A stretch of 36,431 bases of DNA from HGM11525 sp045649145. Its GTDB lineage: Bacteria > Bacillota > Clostridia > UBA1381. The stretch is taken from positions 1 through 36,431 of the forward strand of contig JAZRPK010000026.1 in NCBI GenBank assembly GCA_045649145.1. Direction: 5' to 3'. Shown here one piece after another: positions 1 to 7,205 of this stretch. Position 1 is the stretch's first letter. Each line of letters opens with the position of its first letter. The notes under the pieces were generated by a model. That model saw nothing but the letters and a program-made list of their open reading frames with translations, had not been told where the DNA came from and did no database searches. Position numbers and translations under genes: made by a program.

Positions 1-209
1 AGGCGATAGCTATGGGTGCAGATTTGGTACTTACAGGCGACCTTAAATATCACAGAACCTTAGACATTGTAGCTATGGGTGCGGTTGCGGTTGATGCGGG
101 CCATTATCCGACCGAGATAATGGCGATTGACATTTTTGAAGAAGTGATTAAAAATAGCGGTCTTGAAATAGTAAAATCGAAGAATAAAGATATATTTATG
201 TATATATAA
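1..209 (+). CDS. NIF3-family dinuclear metal protein, C-terminal part (5' truncated by window)
   Basis: Only the last ~69 codons are present; the frame is open from position 3 with no start codon needed, so the gene begins outside the window. The visible segment GADLVLTGDLKYH followed by DAGHYPTE matches the C-terminal end of NIF3/YqfO-like proteins, where the His and Glu of the last motif help bind the dinuclear metal centre. Proteins of this family are often mis-annotated as GTP cyclohydrolase I type 2; their true reaction is not settled. The gene ends 13 bases before queF and is probably cotranscribed with it. Confidence 0.8.
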   Translation, partial: AIAMGADLVLTGDLKYHRTLDIVAMGAVAVDAGHYPTEIMAIDIFEEVIKNSGLEIVKSKNKDIFMYI

Positions 210-222
210 GGAAGTGAGAAAA

Positions 223-699
223 ATGCCGAGAAACGAAAAGGAAACGGAGGGCTTGTCCCTTTTGGGTAACAAAAAAACGGTCTATCGTGATGATTATGCC
301 CCCGAGGTGCTGGAAGCATTTATCAACAAGCACCCCGAAAACGATTATATGGTAACTTTTAATTGTCCGGAGTTCACGTCGCTTTGTCCCATTACAGGAC
401 AGCCGGACTTTGCAAAAATCGTAATAAACTATATACCTGACGAGAAAATGGTAGAAAGCAAGAGCTTGAAGCTCTATCTTTTCAGCTTCAGAAACCGTGG
501 CGATTTCCACGAGGACTGTGTAAATATTATTATGAAGGACCTTGTTAAGCTGATGGACCCCAAATATCTTGAGGTCAAGGGCATATTTACACCCCGTGGC
601 GGTATTGCAATCTATCCCTTTGCCAACTACGGCAGAAAGGGTACAAAATACGAGAAGCTGGCAGAGGACAGATTGTTTAGCTCCTTTGAGATAAAGTGA
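223..699 (+). CDS. queF: NADPH-dependent preQ0 reductase (7-cyano-7-deazaguanine reductase)
   Basis: Reduces the nitrile of preQ0 to the aminomethyl group of preQ1 in queuosine synthesis. The 158-residue length fits the short, unimodular QueF type. Visible motifs are the QueF signature ESKSLKLY (from about residue 78, NADPH binding), the catalytic Cys55 in SLCPITG with Asp62 a few residues on, and FHED (His96, Glu97). The ATG at 223 is chosen over the GTG at 214 because AAGGAAG at 208-214 is correctly spaced for the ATG and almost touches the GTG. First of five genes in the preQ1 set, with queC following after 10 bases. Confidence 0.95.
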   Translation: MPRNEKETEGLSLLGNKKTVYRDDYAPEVLEAFINKHPENDYMVTFNCPEFTSLCPITGQPDFAKIVINYIPDEKMVESKSLKLYLFSFRNRGDFHEDCVNIIMKDLVKLMDPKYLEVKGIFTPRGGIAIYPFANYGRKGTKYEKLAEDRLFSSFEIK

Positions 700-709
700 G
701 GGGGAAATT

Positions 710-1372
710 ATGGATAAAAAGGCTCTTGTAGTACTTTCGGGCGGTCAGGATTCGACCACCTGCCTTTATTGGACAATTGAGCGGTTTGGCAAGGAGAACA
801 CAGCAGCAGTTGGCTTTGACTATGGTCAAAGACATAAGGCAGAGCTTCAATGTGCTAAAAAAATATGTGCAGATTTGGGAATAGAATTTGAAGTAATTGC
901 CACGCCGATTATAAACGAGCTTTCTGCAAACTCTCTTACCCGTCAAGACATACCTGTCGAGAAAGAAAAGCCGGAGGGTGCACCGCCCAACAGCTTTGTT
1001 GAGGGGAGAAATCTGCTCTTTTTAAGCTATGCGGCGATATATGCCAAAACACACGGTATGACAGAGATAGTTACAGGCGTGTGTGAGACCGATTTTTCGG
1101 GATACCCTGATTGTCGGGATATGTTTGTAAAATCACTTAATGTAACGCTCAATCTTGCTATGGACTACAATTTTGTAATCCATACACCGCTTATGTGGCT
1201 TGATAAGGCAGATACGTGGGCACTGGCGGACGAGTTGGGTGTTCTGGATACAATATATAACGAAACACTCACCTGCTATAACGGCATAAAGGGGGAGGGC
1301 TGCGGCGATTGTCCCGCGTGCTTTTTAAGAAAAAGAGGATATGAGCAATATTTGAAAAGGAAGGAAAAGTAA
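710..1372 (+). CDS. queC: 7-cyano-7-deazaguanine synthase
   Basis: ATP-dependent conversion of 7-carboxy-7-deazaguanine plus ammonia to preQ0. The PP-loop SGGQDST at residues 10-16 binds ATP pyrophosphate. Four cysteines near the C-terminus (Cys189, 198, 201, 204, pattern C-x8-C-x2-C-x2-C) form the zinc site typical of QueC. Length 220 residues is normal. A strong AGGGGG precedes the ATG. The stop codon TAA abuts the queD ATG with no gap, which suggests translational coupling in the operon. Confidence 0.97.
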   Translation: MDKKALVVLSGGQDSTTCLYWTIERFGKENTAAVGFDYGQRHKAELQCAKKICADLGIEFEVIATPIINELSANSLTRQDIPVEKEKPEGAPPNSFVEGRNLLFLSYAAIYAKTHGMTEIVTGVCETDFSGYPDCRDMFVKSLNVTLNLAMDYNFVIHTPLMWLDKADTWALADELGVLDTIYNETLTCYNGIKGEGCGDCPACFLRKRGYEQYLKRKEK

Positions 1373-1705
1373 ATGTACGAGGTTATAAAAAGGCTTGAGA
1401 TAAGTGCTGCACATCAATTAAAATTAAATTACGAATCGAAGTGCTCCAATCTTCACGGTCATAACTGGATTGTAACTGTTTTTTTAAGGAGTGAAACCCT
1501 CAACGAAAACGGTATGATAATGGACTTTACCGAGATAAAAAGAAAAATATCCGATAAGCTTGACCATAAGGTAATAAATGATGTCGTTGACTTTAACCCG
1601 ACTGCTGAAAATATGGCGAAATTTATTTTAGACGAGCTTGCGCCATTCTGCTATCGTGTCGAGGTGGAGGAGAGCGAGAATAATAAGGCGGTGTATTATG
1701 TATAA
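1373..1705 (+). CDS. queD: 6-carboxy-5,6,7,8-tetrahydropterin synthase
   Basis: Converts 7,8-dihydroneopterin triphosphate to 6-carboxytetrahydropterin, the second step from GTP to preQ1. The 110-residue protein has the 6-pyruvoyltetrahydropterin-synthase fold markers: zinc ligands His14, His28 and His30 (SAAHQL, LHGH), the catalytic Cys24 just before LHGH, the LDH motif around residues 63-65, and the PTAEN segment. It starts directly at the queC stop and its 3' end overlaps the start of queE by 8 bases. Confidence 0.96.
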   Translation: MYEVIKRLEISAAHQLKLNYESKCSNLHGHNWIVTVFLRSETLNENGMIMDFTEIKRKISDKLDHKVINDVVDFNPTAENMAKFILDELAPFCYRVEVEESENNKAVYYV

Positions 1706-2381
1706 AGTGGTAGAGATTTTTGACAGTATAGAGGGCGAGGGCAAAAGATGCGGTATGCCCGCAACCTTTATCCGCCTTGCAGGCTGTAATTTAAGATGCA
1801 GCTACTGCGATACGCAGTATGCACTCTTTGGCGAAAAGGAAGAATGTCAATACACCGAAATGTCAATTGACGACATATTAAACAGGGACATAAAAAAGTG
1901 CGTTACACTTACGGGCGGCGAACCGCTAATTGCAGATGGTATAGCAGAGCTTGCGAACGAGTTGCTTGTAAGGGGACATGAAATAAATATTGAAACAAAC
2001 GGTGCTGCAGACATTATGGAATTTATGGAGGAGCTTAGAATACACGATGAGGATGCGCTCTTTTTTACCATAGATTATAAGCTTCCCACAAGCGGTGTTG
2101 AGGACAGAATGCTTTGGAACAATTTTGAAAGCCTGATGCCGCACGATGTGGTTAAGTTTGTTGTCGGTAGTGATGAGGATTTCCAAAGAATGCTTGAAAT
2201 CGTTGAAAAAATGAAGCGAATATATGACGTTATGCCAAGAATTTTTATAGGTGCGGTTTACGGTAAATACGATTTGCAGGCTTTGGCTGAAAAAATCGTA
2301 AAAGAACCGCTTTTAGAGGAGGCAAATCTTCAACTGCAGTTGCACAAAATTATATGGGATGCAAACGAAAGAGGAGTATAA
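1698..2381 (+). CDS. queE: 7-carboxy-7-deazaguanine synthase (radical SAM)
   Basis: Radical SAM enzyme that rearranges 6-carboxytetrahydropterin to 7-carboxy-7-deazaguanine. The cluster motif C-x3-C-x2-C is Cys30, Cys34, Cys37 (CNLRCSYC), and the SAM-binding GGEP lies at residues 73-76. The N-terminal FDSIEGEG is typical of QueE. The ATG at 1698 is used, overlapping queD by 8 bases. The frame is open further upstream, but that part would lie inside queD and shows no family similarity. Length 227 residues. Confidence 0.96.
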   Translation: MYKVVEIFDSIEGEGKRCGMPATFIRLAGCNLRCSYCDTQYALFGEKEECQYTEMSIDDILNRDIKKCVTLTGGEPLIADGIAELANELLVRGHEINIETNGAADIMEFMEELRIHDEDALFFTIDYKLPTSGVEDRMLWNNFESLMPHDVVKFVVGSDEDFQRMLEIVEKMKRIYDVMPRIFIGAVYGKYDLQALAEKIVKEPLLEEANLQLQLHKIIWDANERGV

Positions 2382-2383
2382 AA

Positions 2384-2962
2384 GTGAAGAAGGAATTTAA
2401 TGAAAAACGTATAGCCGAGCTTGTAAAGGAGCTTATTTTGGAGCTTGGCGGCGATATTAAAAGCGAGGGACTTTCCGAAACGCCTGATAGGGTGGCACGT
2501 ATGTATGCCGAGGTTTTCGAAGGAATGAGATACTCGAATGATGAAATAGCCGAAATGTTCGACAAATCCTTTGAGATGCCCGAGAATAATGACCTTGTTG
2601 TTGTTAAGGATATCGAGGTCTTTTCCCATTGTGAGCATCACCTTGCACTTATGTATAATATGCGTGTTCACGTAGGGTATATCCCCTCTGGAAAGGTTAT
2701 AGGTCTTTCTAAGGTCGCAAGAATATGCGATATGGCGGCTAAAAGACTTCAGCTTCAGGAGCGTCTGGGAAGCGATATTGCAGAGATTATGCAGAAGGTG
2801 ACAGGCTCTCTGGATGTTATAGTAGTAATAGAGGGCGAGCATAGCTGTATGACAGCAAGAGGTATACGCTCAAGCGGTGCTAAGACGAGAACGGCTGCTA
2901 TAAGAGGACTCTTTGATACTGACCACGAGCTTAGAGCAGAATTTTATAATCTGATAAAGTAG
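2384..2962 (+). CDS. folE: GTP cyclohydrolase I
   Basis: Opens GTP to 7,8-dihydroneopterin triphosphate, the shared precursor of folate and of the queuosine branch encoded just upstream. Zinc and active-site residues are visible: SHCEHH (Cys83, His85, His86) and HSCM (His153, Cys155), plus the SETPDRVARM segment near residues 31-40. A GTG start at 2384 is chosen because AGAGGAG lies at correct spacing before it; an in-frame ATG at 2354 would overlap queE and adds a non-family lysine/arginine-rich stretch. Its position beside queD, queE, queC and queF suggests it feeds preQ1 synthesis. Confidence 0.93.
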   Translation: MKKEFNEKRIAELVKELILELGGDIKSEGLSETPDRVARMYAEVFEGMRYSNDEIAEMFDKSFEMPENNDLVVVKDIEVFSHCEHHLALMYNMRVHVGYIPSGKVIGLSKVARICDMAAKRLQLQERLGSDIAEIMQKVTGSLDVIVVIEGEHSCMTARGIRSSGAKTRTAAIRGLFDTDHELRAEFYNLIK

Positions 2963-2972
2963 GAATGTTAAA

Positions 2973-3437
2973 ATGAGAATTGTTATACAGAGAGTATCAC
3001 ACGCCTCGGTAACAGTAGATAATGAAATTATCGGCAAAATAGGTGAGGGTATATTGATACTCTTAGGTGTTGCCGACGGCGATACCGAGGATGATATTAA
3101 ATATCTTGCCGATAAGGCGTTGGGACTTAGAATTTTCCGTGACGAAAATGACAAAATGAACCTGTCCGTTTCCGATATAGGCGGCGAGGTGTTGGTGGTA
3201 AGCCAGTTTACGCTCTACGGCGACTGCAAAAAAGGAAAAAGACCGAGCTTTGATAAAGCAGGCAAACCTGACTTTGCTGAAAAAATGTATGAAAAATTTT
3301 TGGCATATATAAAAGACAGCTACGGCAGAGTCGAGCACGGCTCCTTTGGTGCTGATATGAAGGTAGATTTGCTGAACAATGGACCTGTTACGCTTATAAT
3401 AGACAGTAAACCAAAAAAATCTCCGGCGGATAATTAA
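2973..3437 (+). CDS. dtd: D-aminoacyl-tRNA deacylase
   Basis: Hydrolyses D-amino acids (and glycine mis-charged on tRNA-Ala) from tRNA. The 154-residue length is standard. The two family signatures are present: SQFTLYGD (the SQFT active-site motif) and NNGPVT near the C-terminus (the cross-subunit Gly-cisPro motif). The start MRIVIQRV is the canonical N-terminus. It is the last gene of the plus-strand operon: the left arm of the terminator hairpin is built from its final codons. Confidence 0.96.
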   Translation: MRIVIQRVSHASVTVDNEIIGKIGEGILILLGVADGDTEDDIKYLADKALGLRIFRDENDKMNLSVSDIGGEVLVVSQFTLYGDCKKGKRPSFDKAGKPDFAEKMYEKFLAYIKDSYGRVEHGSFGADMKVDLLNNGPVTLIIDSKPKKSPADN

Positions 3438-3455
3438 ACCTGCCGGAGTTTTTTT
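3412..3455. terminator. bidirectional rho-independent terminator
   Basis: Stem CTCCGGC (3421-3427) pairs with GCCGGAG (3442-3448), followed by seven T on the plus strand and preceded by seven A (T on the minus strand). It ends both the queF-to-dtd operon and the convergent lipoprotein gene. Confidence 0.85.
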
Positions 3456-3456
3456 G

Positions 3457-3732
3457 TTAGTTGTTGCCGGTCATATTGCCTACGGCGTTTTCAACACCGT
3501 CAACTGCGTCCCTAACTGCATTTCCTGCACCTTGTGTAAGGTCGTTTGCGGCATCACCCATATCCTGAGCCCCGCTTTTTGCAGTATCGGCTGTGTTGCC
3601 GTTTTGCTGCATATCGGTCATAGGACTTCCTGTGGGTGAGGGTGTTACGTCACTGTTGTCGTTGCTGCAGCCGCAACCTGCCAACATAGCGGCGGTAAGA
3701 GTTGCAGCGAGTATCAATTTAATAGTTTTCAT
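3457..3732 (-). CDS. small lipoprotein of unknown function
   Basis: A 91-residue protein with a lipoprotein signal: Lys3 and Lys5, a hydrophobic core, and the lipobox LAGC with Cys20 as the lipidated residue. The mature part is short, rich in Asn, Asp, Gly and Thr, and of low complexity, with Ala/Asp/Val/Gly heptad-like spacing at the C-terminus (GNAVRDAVDGVENAVG) that could form an amphipathic helix. No enzyme motif is visible. AAAGGA lies about 10 bases before the ATG. The gene stands alone between a shared terminator and a divergent secreted-protein gene. Confidence 0.75.
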   Translation of the reverse strand: MKTIKLILAATLTAAMLAGCGCSNDNSDVTPSPTGSPMTDMQQNGNTADTAKSGAQDMGDAANDLTQGAGNAVRDAVDGVENAVGNMTGNN

Positions 3733-3889
3733 TATACCATGGTCCTTTCTTTATTTGATACAGAATTATTATATAACCAATGTGTAAAAAATATAATAAA
3801 AATTTTTGTAAATTGCGGAACTTTTTTGAAAAGATATCGTCTATATTAGTGTTGGACAACAAAAAACCAAAAAAGAAAGGGAAAATAAA

Positions 3890-4876
3890 ATGAAAAAGAT
3901 AATTACATTTTTACTTATTGCCGCATTTTCGGCAGCCACTGTAATGGCACAGGAAATTGCAGAACATGACATAATGCTCATCAGCGAGCAGGATAGCGTT
4001 TCACACGAAATGTTTGTAAAATCAACAATCGGTGCAGCAGAGCTTTATGAGGAAGACGGCGTAAAGTATGTAAAGGGTATTGACTCATATGAGCAGGAAG
4101 TACACTTCGTTCTTACAGAGGATACTGTAATCGTAAACGAGCAGGGCGAAATTGCAGAGCTTGAAGACGGTGCACAGTTTACTGCATTTACAGCCTGGGA
4201 TAAGCCGGCTCCGCTGGTATTGCCTCCGGTATATTACCCCGATGCAATCGTAATTGATACAGATGTTGACCTTATTGCAGATGCTGATGCGTTCCATAAG
4301 GCAGAGGACACATATCTTAACGCAGCAGAAACACTTGCTGTCGCTGTTGAGCCCCAAAAGGTTGTTGACAGAAAGGGCGATGCGTTTGACGGCGAGCTTG
4401 ACGGCAAAAATCTTGTTATAATTTATGGCGTAACTACCAGAAGCATTCCCCCGATGGCAATGCCCGAAAAGGTAATTGTTCTTGGTGATGCAACTCCTGT
4501 TCCTGAGGAAATCGTACCTGAGGTAGAGGTAGCAACACAGATTGCAGTTGGCGAGAAAAAGTTCGATATTGTTAAGAAGAACGATGTTGATATGGTAGCT
4601 GTAAGACCAGTTTCCGAGGGGCTTGGTCTTGAGGTTGGCTGGGATAACAACTTCAAAGCTGTAACAGTAGGTACAGTTCCGATGGGTGTAAACTTCCAGG
4701 TAGGAACAAACTCCTACAATAAGGCAAGAATGACTCCGTTTAAGCTCGAGTCAGCTCCTCTACTTGAGGAAACAGCAACAGGCGGTGTAACATACGTTCC
4801 CGTAAGCTTCTTTACCGAGGTTCTTGACTGCGCTGCTGAAACTGTTGATGGCGTAATGACTCTTACAAGAGGATAA
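3890..4876 (+). CDS. secreted protein with copper-amine-oxidase-N-like domain
   Basis: A 328-residue exported protein: residues 1-20 form a signal peptide ending in AMA-like small residues. The last ~110 residues (VAVRPVSEGLGLEVGWDN ... VPVSFFTEVL) match the repeat seen in the copper amine oxidase N-terminal domain family (PF07833-like), common in cell-surface proteins of Clostridia and not itself catalytic. The middle part is acidic and unassigned; no cell-wall anchor or SLH repeat is seen. AAAGAAAGGG precedes the start. It is monocistronic, followed at once by a terminator. A surface or matrix role is inference. Confidence 0.75.
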   Translation: MKKIITFLLIAAFSAATVMAQEIAEHDIMLISEQDSVSHEMFVKSTIGAAELYEEDGVKYVKGIDSYEQEVHFVLTEDTVIVNEQGEIAELEDGAQFTAFTAWDKPAPLVLPPVYYPDAIVIDTDVDLIADADAFHKAEDTYLNAAETLAVAVEPQKVVDRKGDAFDGELDGKNLVIIYGVTTRSIPPMAMPEKVIVLGDATPVPEEIVPEVEVATQIAVGEKKFDIVKKNDVDMVAVRPVSEGLGLEVGWDNNFKAVTVGTVPMGVNFQVGTNSYNKARMTPFKLESAPLLEETATGGVTYVPVSFFTEVLDCAAETVDGVMTLTRG

Positions 4877-4883
4877 AAACTAT

Positions 4884-4915
4884 AAAGCTGTTATGCTATT
4901 GCGTAACAGCTTTTT
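4884..4915 (+). terminator. rho-independent terminator
   Basis: Stem AAAGCTGTTATGC pairs with GCGTAACAGCTTT (one G-U pair) around a TATT loop, followed by T residues. It lies 7 bases after the stop of the secreted-protein gene. Confidence 0.85.
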
Positions 4916-4978
4916 GATTACAAAAGTGTTATTATTCTCCTTATTTAAGAATATGTATAAGTGAAAGGGGAGAGTATG

Positions 4979-5758
4979 ATGCGTAAGTTGATAATAATTC
5001 TGATGGCGGTGGTTATAAGCGGCTGCTCGGTGAGTGAGACCGTAGCTACTGACGGCGATTATTCTGCGGTGGAAAACCGTGGCTATGGCTGGGGAATAAA
5101 AAAGGTGCAAAATTCCGAGCCTGAAGTCCCTTTAGATATTCGTCAAATGCTTTTGGAAAATAATAGTGTATATATGGGTAACCCCGATGAAAAGAAGATA
5201 TATCTTACCTTTGACGAGGGATACGAAAACGGCTATACAACGGAAATACTCGATGTATTAAAGGAAAAGGGTGTTCCGGCGGCATTCTTTGTGACAGGTG
5301 ATTATCTCGAACGTTCCGAGGAATTGGTAGCGAGAATGGTTAAGGAGGGGCATATTGTCGGAAATCATACAGCAGGACACAAAAATTTGCATAAGCTCGC
5401 CGAAAAAGAGGCGATTGCTGCAGAAATTTCTGCCTTGGAGGAGGAGTTTAAGGCAAAATTTGATGCACCTATGAAATATATGCGTCCGCCTGAGGGTGAA
5501 TACAGCAGGCGTGTGCTTGCTGTGGCTAAGGATATGGGGTACAGGACTGTGTTCTGGAGTTTTGCGTATAAGGATTGGATTGCCGACGATATCAAGGGTG
5601 CTGACTATGCTGTCGGGCAGATAATGCCGTATCTGCATAATGGTGCAATTATACTCCTTCACGCTGTTTCTTCGGACAATGCAAAAGCCTTGCCGATTGT
5701 GATAGACAAGGCAAGAGAGCAGGGTTATGAATTTGCATCGCTTGACGAATTGGAATAG
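4979..5758 (+). CDS. PdaA-like polysaccharide deacetylase, predicted lipoprotein
   Basis: A NodB-fold deacetylase most like the delta-lactam-forming PdaA group, which removes the N-acetyl (or lactyl-bearing) group of muramic acid in spore cortex peptidoglycan. The TFDEGYENGYT motif (Asp79), HTAGH (His130, His134), RPPEGEYS (from Arg169) and LLHAVS mark the five NodB motifs. Unlike classical PdaA it carries a lipobox, ISGC with Cys16, so it is probably membrane-anchored outside the cell. The ATG at 4979 sits 8 bases after AAGGGG; an ATG at 4976 is equally readable. A role in the cortex or wall is inference from the family. Confidence 0.85.
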   Translation: MRKLIIILMAVVISGCSVSETVATDGDYSAVENRGYGWGIKKVQNSEPEVPLDIRQMLLENNSVYMGNPDEKKIYLTFDEGYENGYTTEILDVLKEKGVPAAFFVTGDYLERSEELVARMVKEGHIVGNHTAGHKNLHKLAEKEAIAAEISALEEEFKAKFDAPMKYMRPPEGEYSRRVLAVAKDMGYRTVFWSFAYKDWIADDIKGADYAVGQIMPYLHNGAIILLHAVSSDNAKALPIVIDKAREQGYEFASLDELE

Positions 5759-5760
5759 AA

Positions 5761-5787
5761 AAAGCAGGACTTGCGTCCTGCTTTCTT
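5761..5787. terminator. bidirectional terminator
   Basis: A perfect 10-bp stem AAAGCAGGAC / GTCCTGCTTT with a TTGC loop sits between two convergent genes. T-rich flanks exist on both strands, though the plus-strand T-run is interrupted by one C. Confidence 0.75.
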
Positions 5788-6205
5788 ACTTGGTTGTCTT
5801 TTTGGTTGTCGGTTTTTCTGCTGCCTTTTTTGCAGAAGTCTTTTTGGGCGCTGCTGCTTTTTTTACGGTTTTCTTTTCAGGAGCTTTCAAAGCGCCGACT
5901 ACAGCTGCAAAATCCTCTCTGCTGCCGTTTAAGAAAAGTCTGCCGGTTTCCAAAGCAGTTGCAATCGAAAGCTTCTTGTCAAGGATTTTGTTCAAATCGA
6001 GTCTTGCTAACGTAACGTCTGCGGTATTATCACGATAGTCATACGGCTCTACAAAAAGCTTGCCGTCTGTATACTGGATATAGAACGCACCGCCACAGTC
6101 CTCGTCGGTCATATTGACCTGAATTGCAAATTCATCGGTCAGATTTTTAACGTCTGCGTTATCGAATTTTGCCTTAATTTTCAAAAATGCCTGTTCGAAT
6201 GTCAT
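5786..6205 (-). CDS. SCP2-like sterol-carrier-fold protein with lysine-rich tail
   Basis: A 139-residue protein in two parts. Residues 1-105 resemble the SCP2 sterol-transfer fold (small lipid-binding pocket): a strand with FAIQVNMTDEDCGGAFYIQY, then GKLFVEPYDY, a DVTLARLDLNKILDKKL segment and a C-terminal helix including the NGSREDF turn. Residues ~107-139 are almost entirely Lys, Ala, Thr and Pro (KKAAAPKKTSAKKA), like histone H1 tails. Such single-domain SCP2 proteins are common in Firmicutes without known ligand. It has its own consensus promoter and a strong AGGAGG. Function unknown; the tail could bind nucleic acid or anionic membrane. Confidence 0.7.
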   Translation of the reverse strand: MTFEQAFLKIKAKFDNADVKNLTDEFAIQVNMTDEDCGGAFYIQYTDGKLFVEPYDYRDNTADVTLARLDLNKILDKKLSIATALETGRLFLNGSREDFAAVVGALKAPEKKTVKKAAAPKKTSAKKAAEKPTTKKTTK

Positions 6206-6237
6206 ATTTTTATCCTCCTAAAAATATCTCTCCTGTA

Positions 6238-6266
6238 ATTATATAATAGATAGATTTGTGTGTCAA
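6238..6266 (-). promoter_or_regulatory. sigma-A-type promoter of the SCP2-like gene
   Basis: On the minus strand TTGACA (6261-6266) and TATAAT (6238-6243) are separated by 17 bases, both perfect consensus, upstream of the AGGAGG of the 6205 start. Confidence 0.85.
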
Positions 6267-6312
6267 TATACATAAATCATAAAAAGCGGGACGAAAAATA
6301 AAATCATTTGAC

Positions 6313-6353
6313 AAAAAAAGACAGCCCCGAGAGAATTAAACTCTCAAAGCCGC
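6313..6353 (-). terminator. terminator after rpmA
   Basis: On the minus strand a stem built on GAGAG / CTCTC, extended by G-U and G-C pairs, is followed by seven T. It closes the rplU-rpmA operon. Confidence 0.7.
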
Positions 6354-6367
6354 CCCTTATAACTTTT

Positions 6368-6622
6368 TTACGCAGAGTACACGCTGCACTGCTTCTTGTC
6401 CTTGCCTTTTCTCTCGAACTTAACTGTACCGTCAATCTTAGCGAAAAGTGTGTCATCACTACCGATGCCAACGTTATTGCCCGGATGAATTTTCGTGCCT
6501 CTCTGTCTTACCAAAATACTGCCGGCTAAAACCTTCTGACCGTCAGCGCGCTTAACGCCGAGTCTTTTCGATTCGCTATCACGACCGTTTTTGGTACTTC
6601 CCATACCTTTTTTATGAGCCAT
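6368..6622 (-). CDS. rpmA: 50S ribosomal protein L27, without the cleavable N-terminal extension
   Basis: Bacterial L27 (84 residues) with its hallmark start MAHKKG and the STKNGRDSESKRLG segment; its N-terminus reaches the peptidyl transferase centre. Many Firmicutes make L27 with an extra N-terminal leader (ending in FF or similar) that the protease Prp removes. Here the ATG at 6622 sits directly before AHKKG and 5 bases after GAGGTG, so no leader exists. In agreement, the prp gene that normally lies between rplU and rpmA is missing: only 41 bases separate the two. Confidence 0.97.
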   Translation of the reverse strand: MAHKKGMGSTKNGRDSESKRLGVKRADGQKVLAGSILVRQRGTKIHPGNNVGIGSDDTLFAKIDGTVKFERKGKDKKQCSVYSA

Positions 6623-6663
6623 TAAAAACACCTCAGCTTTCCGAAAAAATATTCTGAAAAAAA

Positions 6664-6975
6664 TTACTTATTGATTGTTTCGATTACAACCTTTGTATAG
6701 GGCTGTCTGTGGCCCTTCTTGCTTCTCTCGTTTTTCTTTCTCTTCATTTTGAAAACGTAGATTTTCTTAGCCTTACCCTGCTTAACAACCTTAGCAGTTA
6801 CCTTAGCGCCGTCAACTGTCGGCTCGCCGATGGTAAGAGCATCTCCGTCAGAAACAGCAAGTACTGTGTCAAAAGTAACAACTTCGCCCTCCTGAGCCTC
6901 AAGCTTCTCAACGAAGATTGCGTCACCCTCAGAAACCTTGTACTGCTTTCCGCCTGTAACGATTACTGCATACAT
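6664..6975 (-). CDS. rplU: 50S ribosomal protein L21
   Basis: 103 residues with the L21 start MYAVIVTGGKQYKV, the KIYVFKMKRKKN stretch and the GHRQPYT motif near the C-terminus; it binds 23S rRNA. The ATG at 6975 follows a perfect AAGGAGGTG. The frame is open upstream, but that part is the leader RNA. First gene of the rplU-rpmA operon, driven by a consensus promoter and a structured leader. Confidence 0.97.
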   Translation of the reverse strand: MYAVIVTGGKQYKVSEGDAIFVEKLEAQEGEVVTFDTVLAVSDGDALTIGEPTVDGAKVTAKVVKQGKAKKIYVFKMKRKKNERSKKGHRQPYTKVVIETINK

Positions 6976-7058
6976 TGCATTACACCTCCTTATAATATGA
7001 AGTCGCGCCCTTGCAGGTACTGCCTTAGCAGATTTATAACCTTGCTCAATGCGGATAC
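6976..7058 (-). ncRNA. probable L21 leader (ribosomal protein autoregulatory RNA)
   Basis: The ~80 bases between the promoter and rplU contain paired segments and the stretch ACCTGCAAGGGCGCGACTTC just before the AAGGAGGTG. Layout and this stretch resemble the L21 leader family of Firmicutes, thought to let L21 repress its own synthesis. Assigned from position and partial sequence recall; not confirmed with a covariance model. Confidence 0.6.
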
Positions 7059-7064
7059 TCAAAC

Positions 7065-7093
7065 ATTATACACTTATTTAACTTCGGTGTCAA
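7065..7093 (-). promoter_or_regulatory. promoter of rplU-rpmA
   Basis: On the minus strand TTGACA (7088-7093) and TATAAT (7065-7070) with a 17-base spacer: a perfect consensus, as expected for a highly expressed ribosomal operon. Confidence 0.9.
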
Positions 7094-7163
7094 GCTTTTT
7101 TTGATAATTTTGTTGAAATATTGGAGGTATTTTCATAATTATCAAAATTTTTTTGTAAAAAAC

Positions 7164-7193
7164 TTGACACAGATATTAAAATTGAGGTATAAT
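7164..7193 (+). promoter_or_regulatory. promoter of rpsU-yqeY
   Basis: TTGACA (7164-7169) and TATAAT (7188-7193) with an 18-base spacer, divergent from the rplU promoter about 70 bases away. Transcription should start near 7200. Confidence 0.85.
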
Positions 7194-7205
7194 ATTGGGT
7201 GTGGC

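Noticed and set aside
2330..2842. Minus-strand open frame of 170 codons over folE
   Set aside because: Antisense to a clear folE with all zinc ligands; no recognisable domain or ribosome binding site.
4976..4981. Two adjacent ATG codons at the PdaA-like start
   Set aside because: Not a feature in itself; the second was chosen for better spacing, and the choice changes only one residue.
6980..7062. N-terminal extension of L21 reading through the leader
   Set aside because: The family start is MYAVIVTGG right after AAGGAGGTG; the upstream frame is part of the leader RNA.
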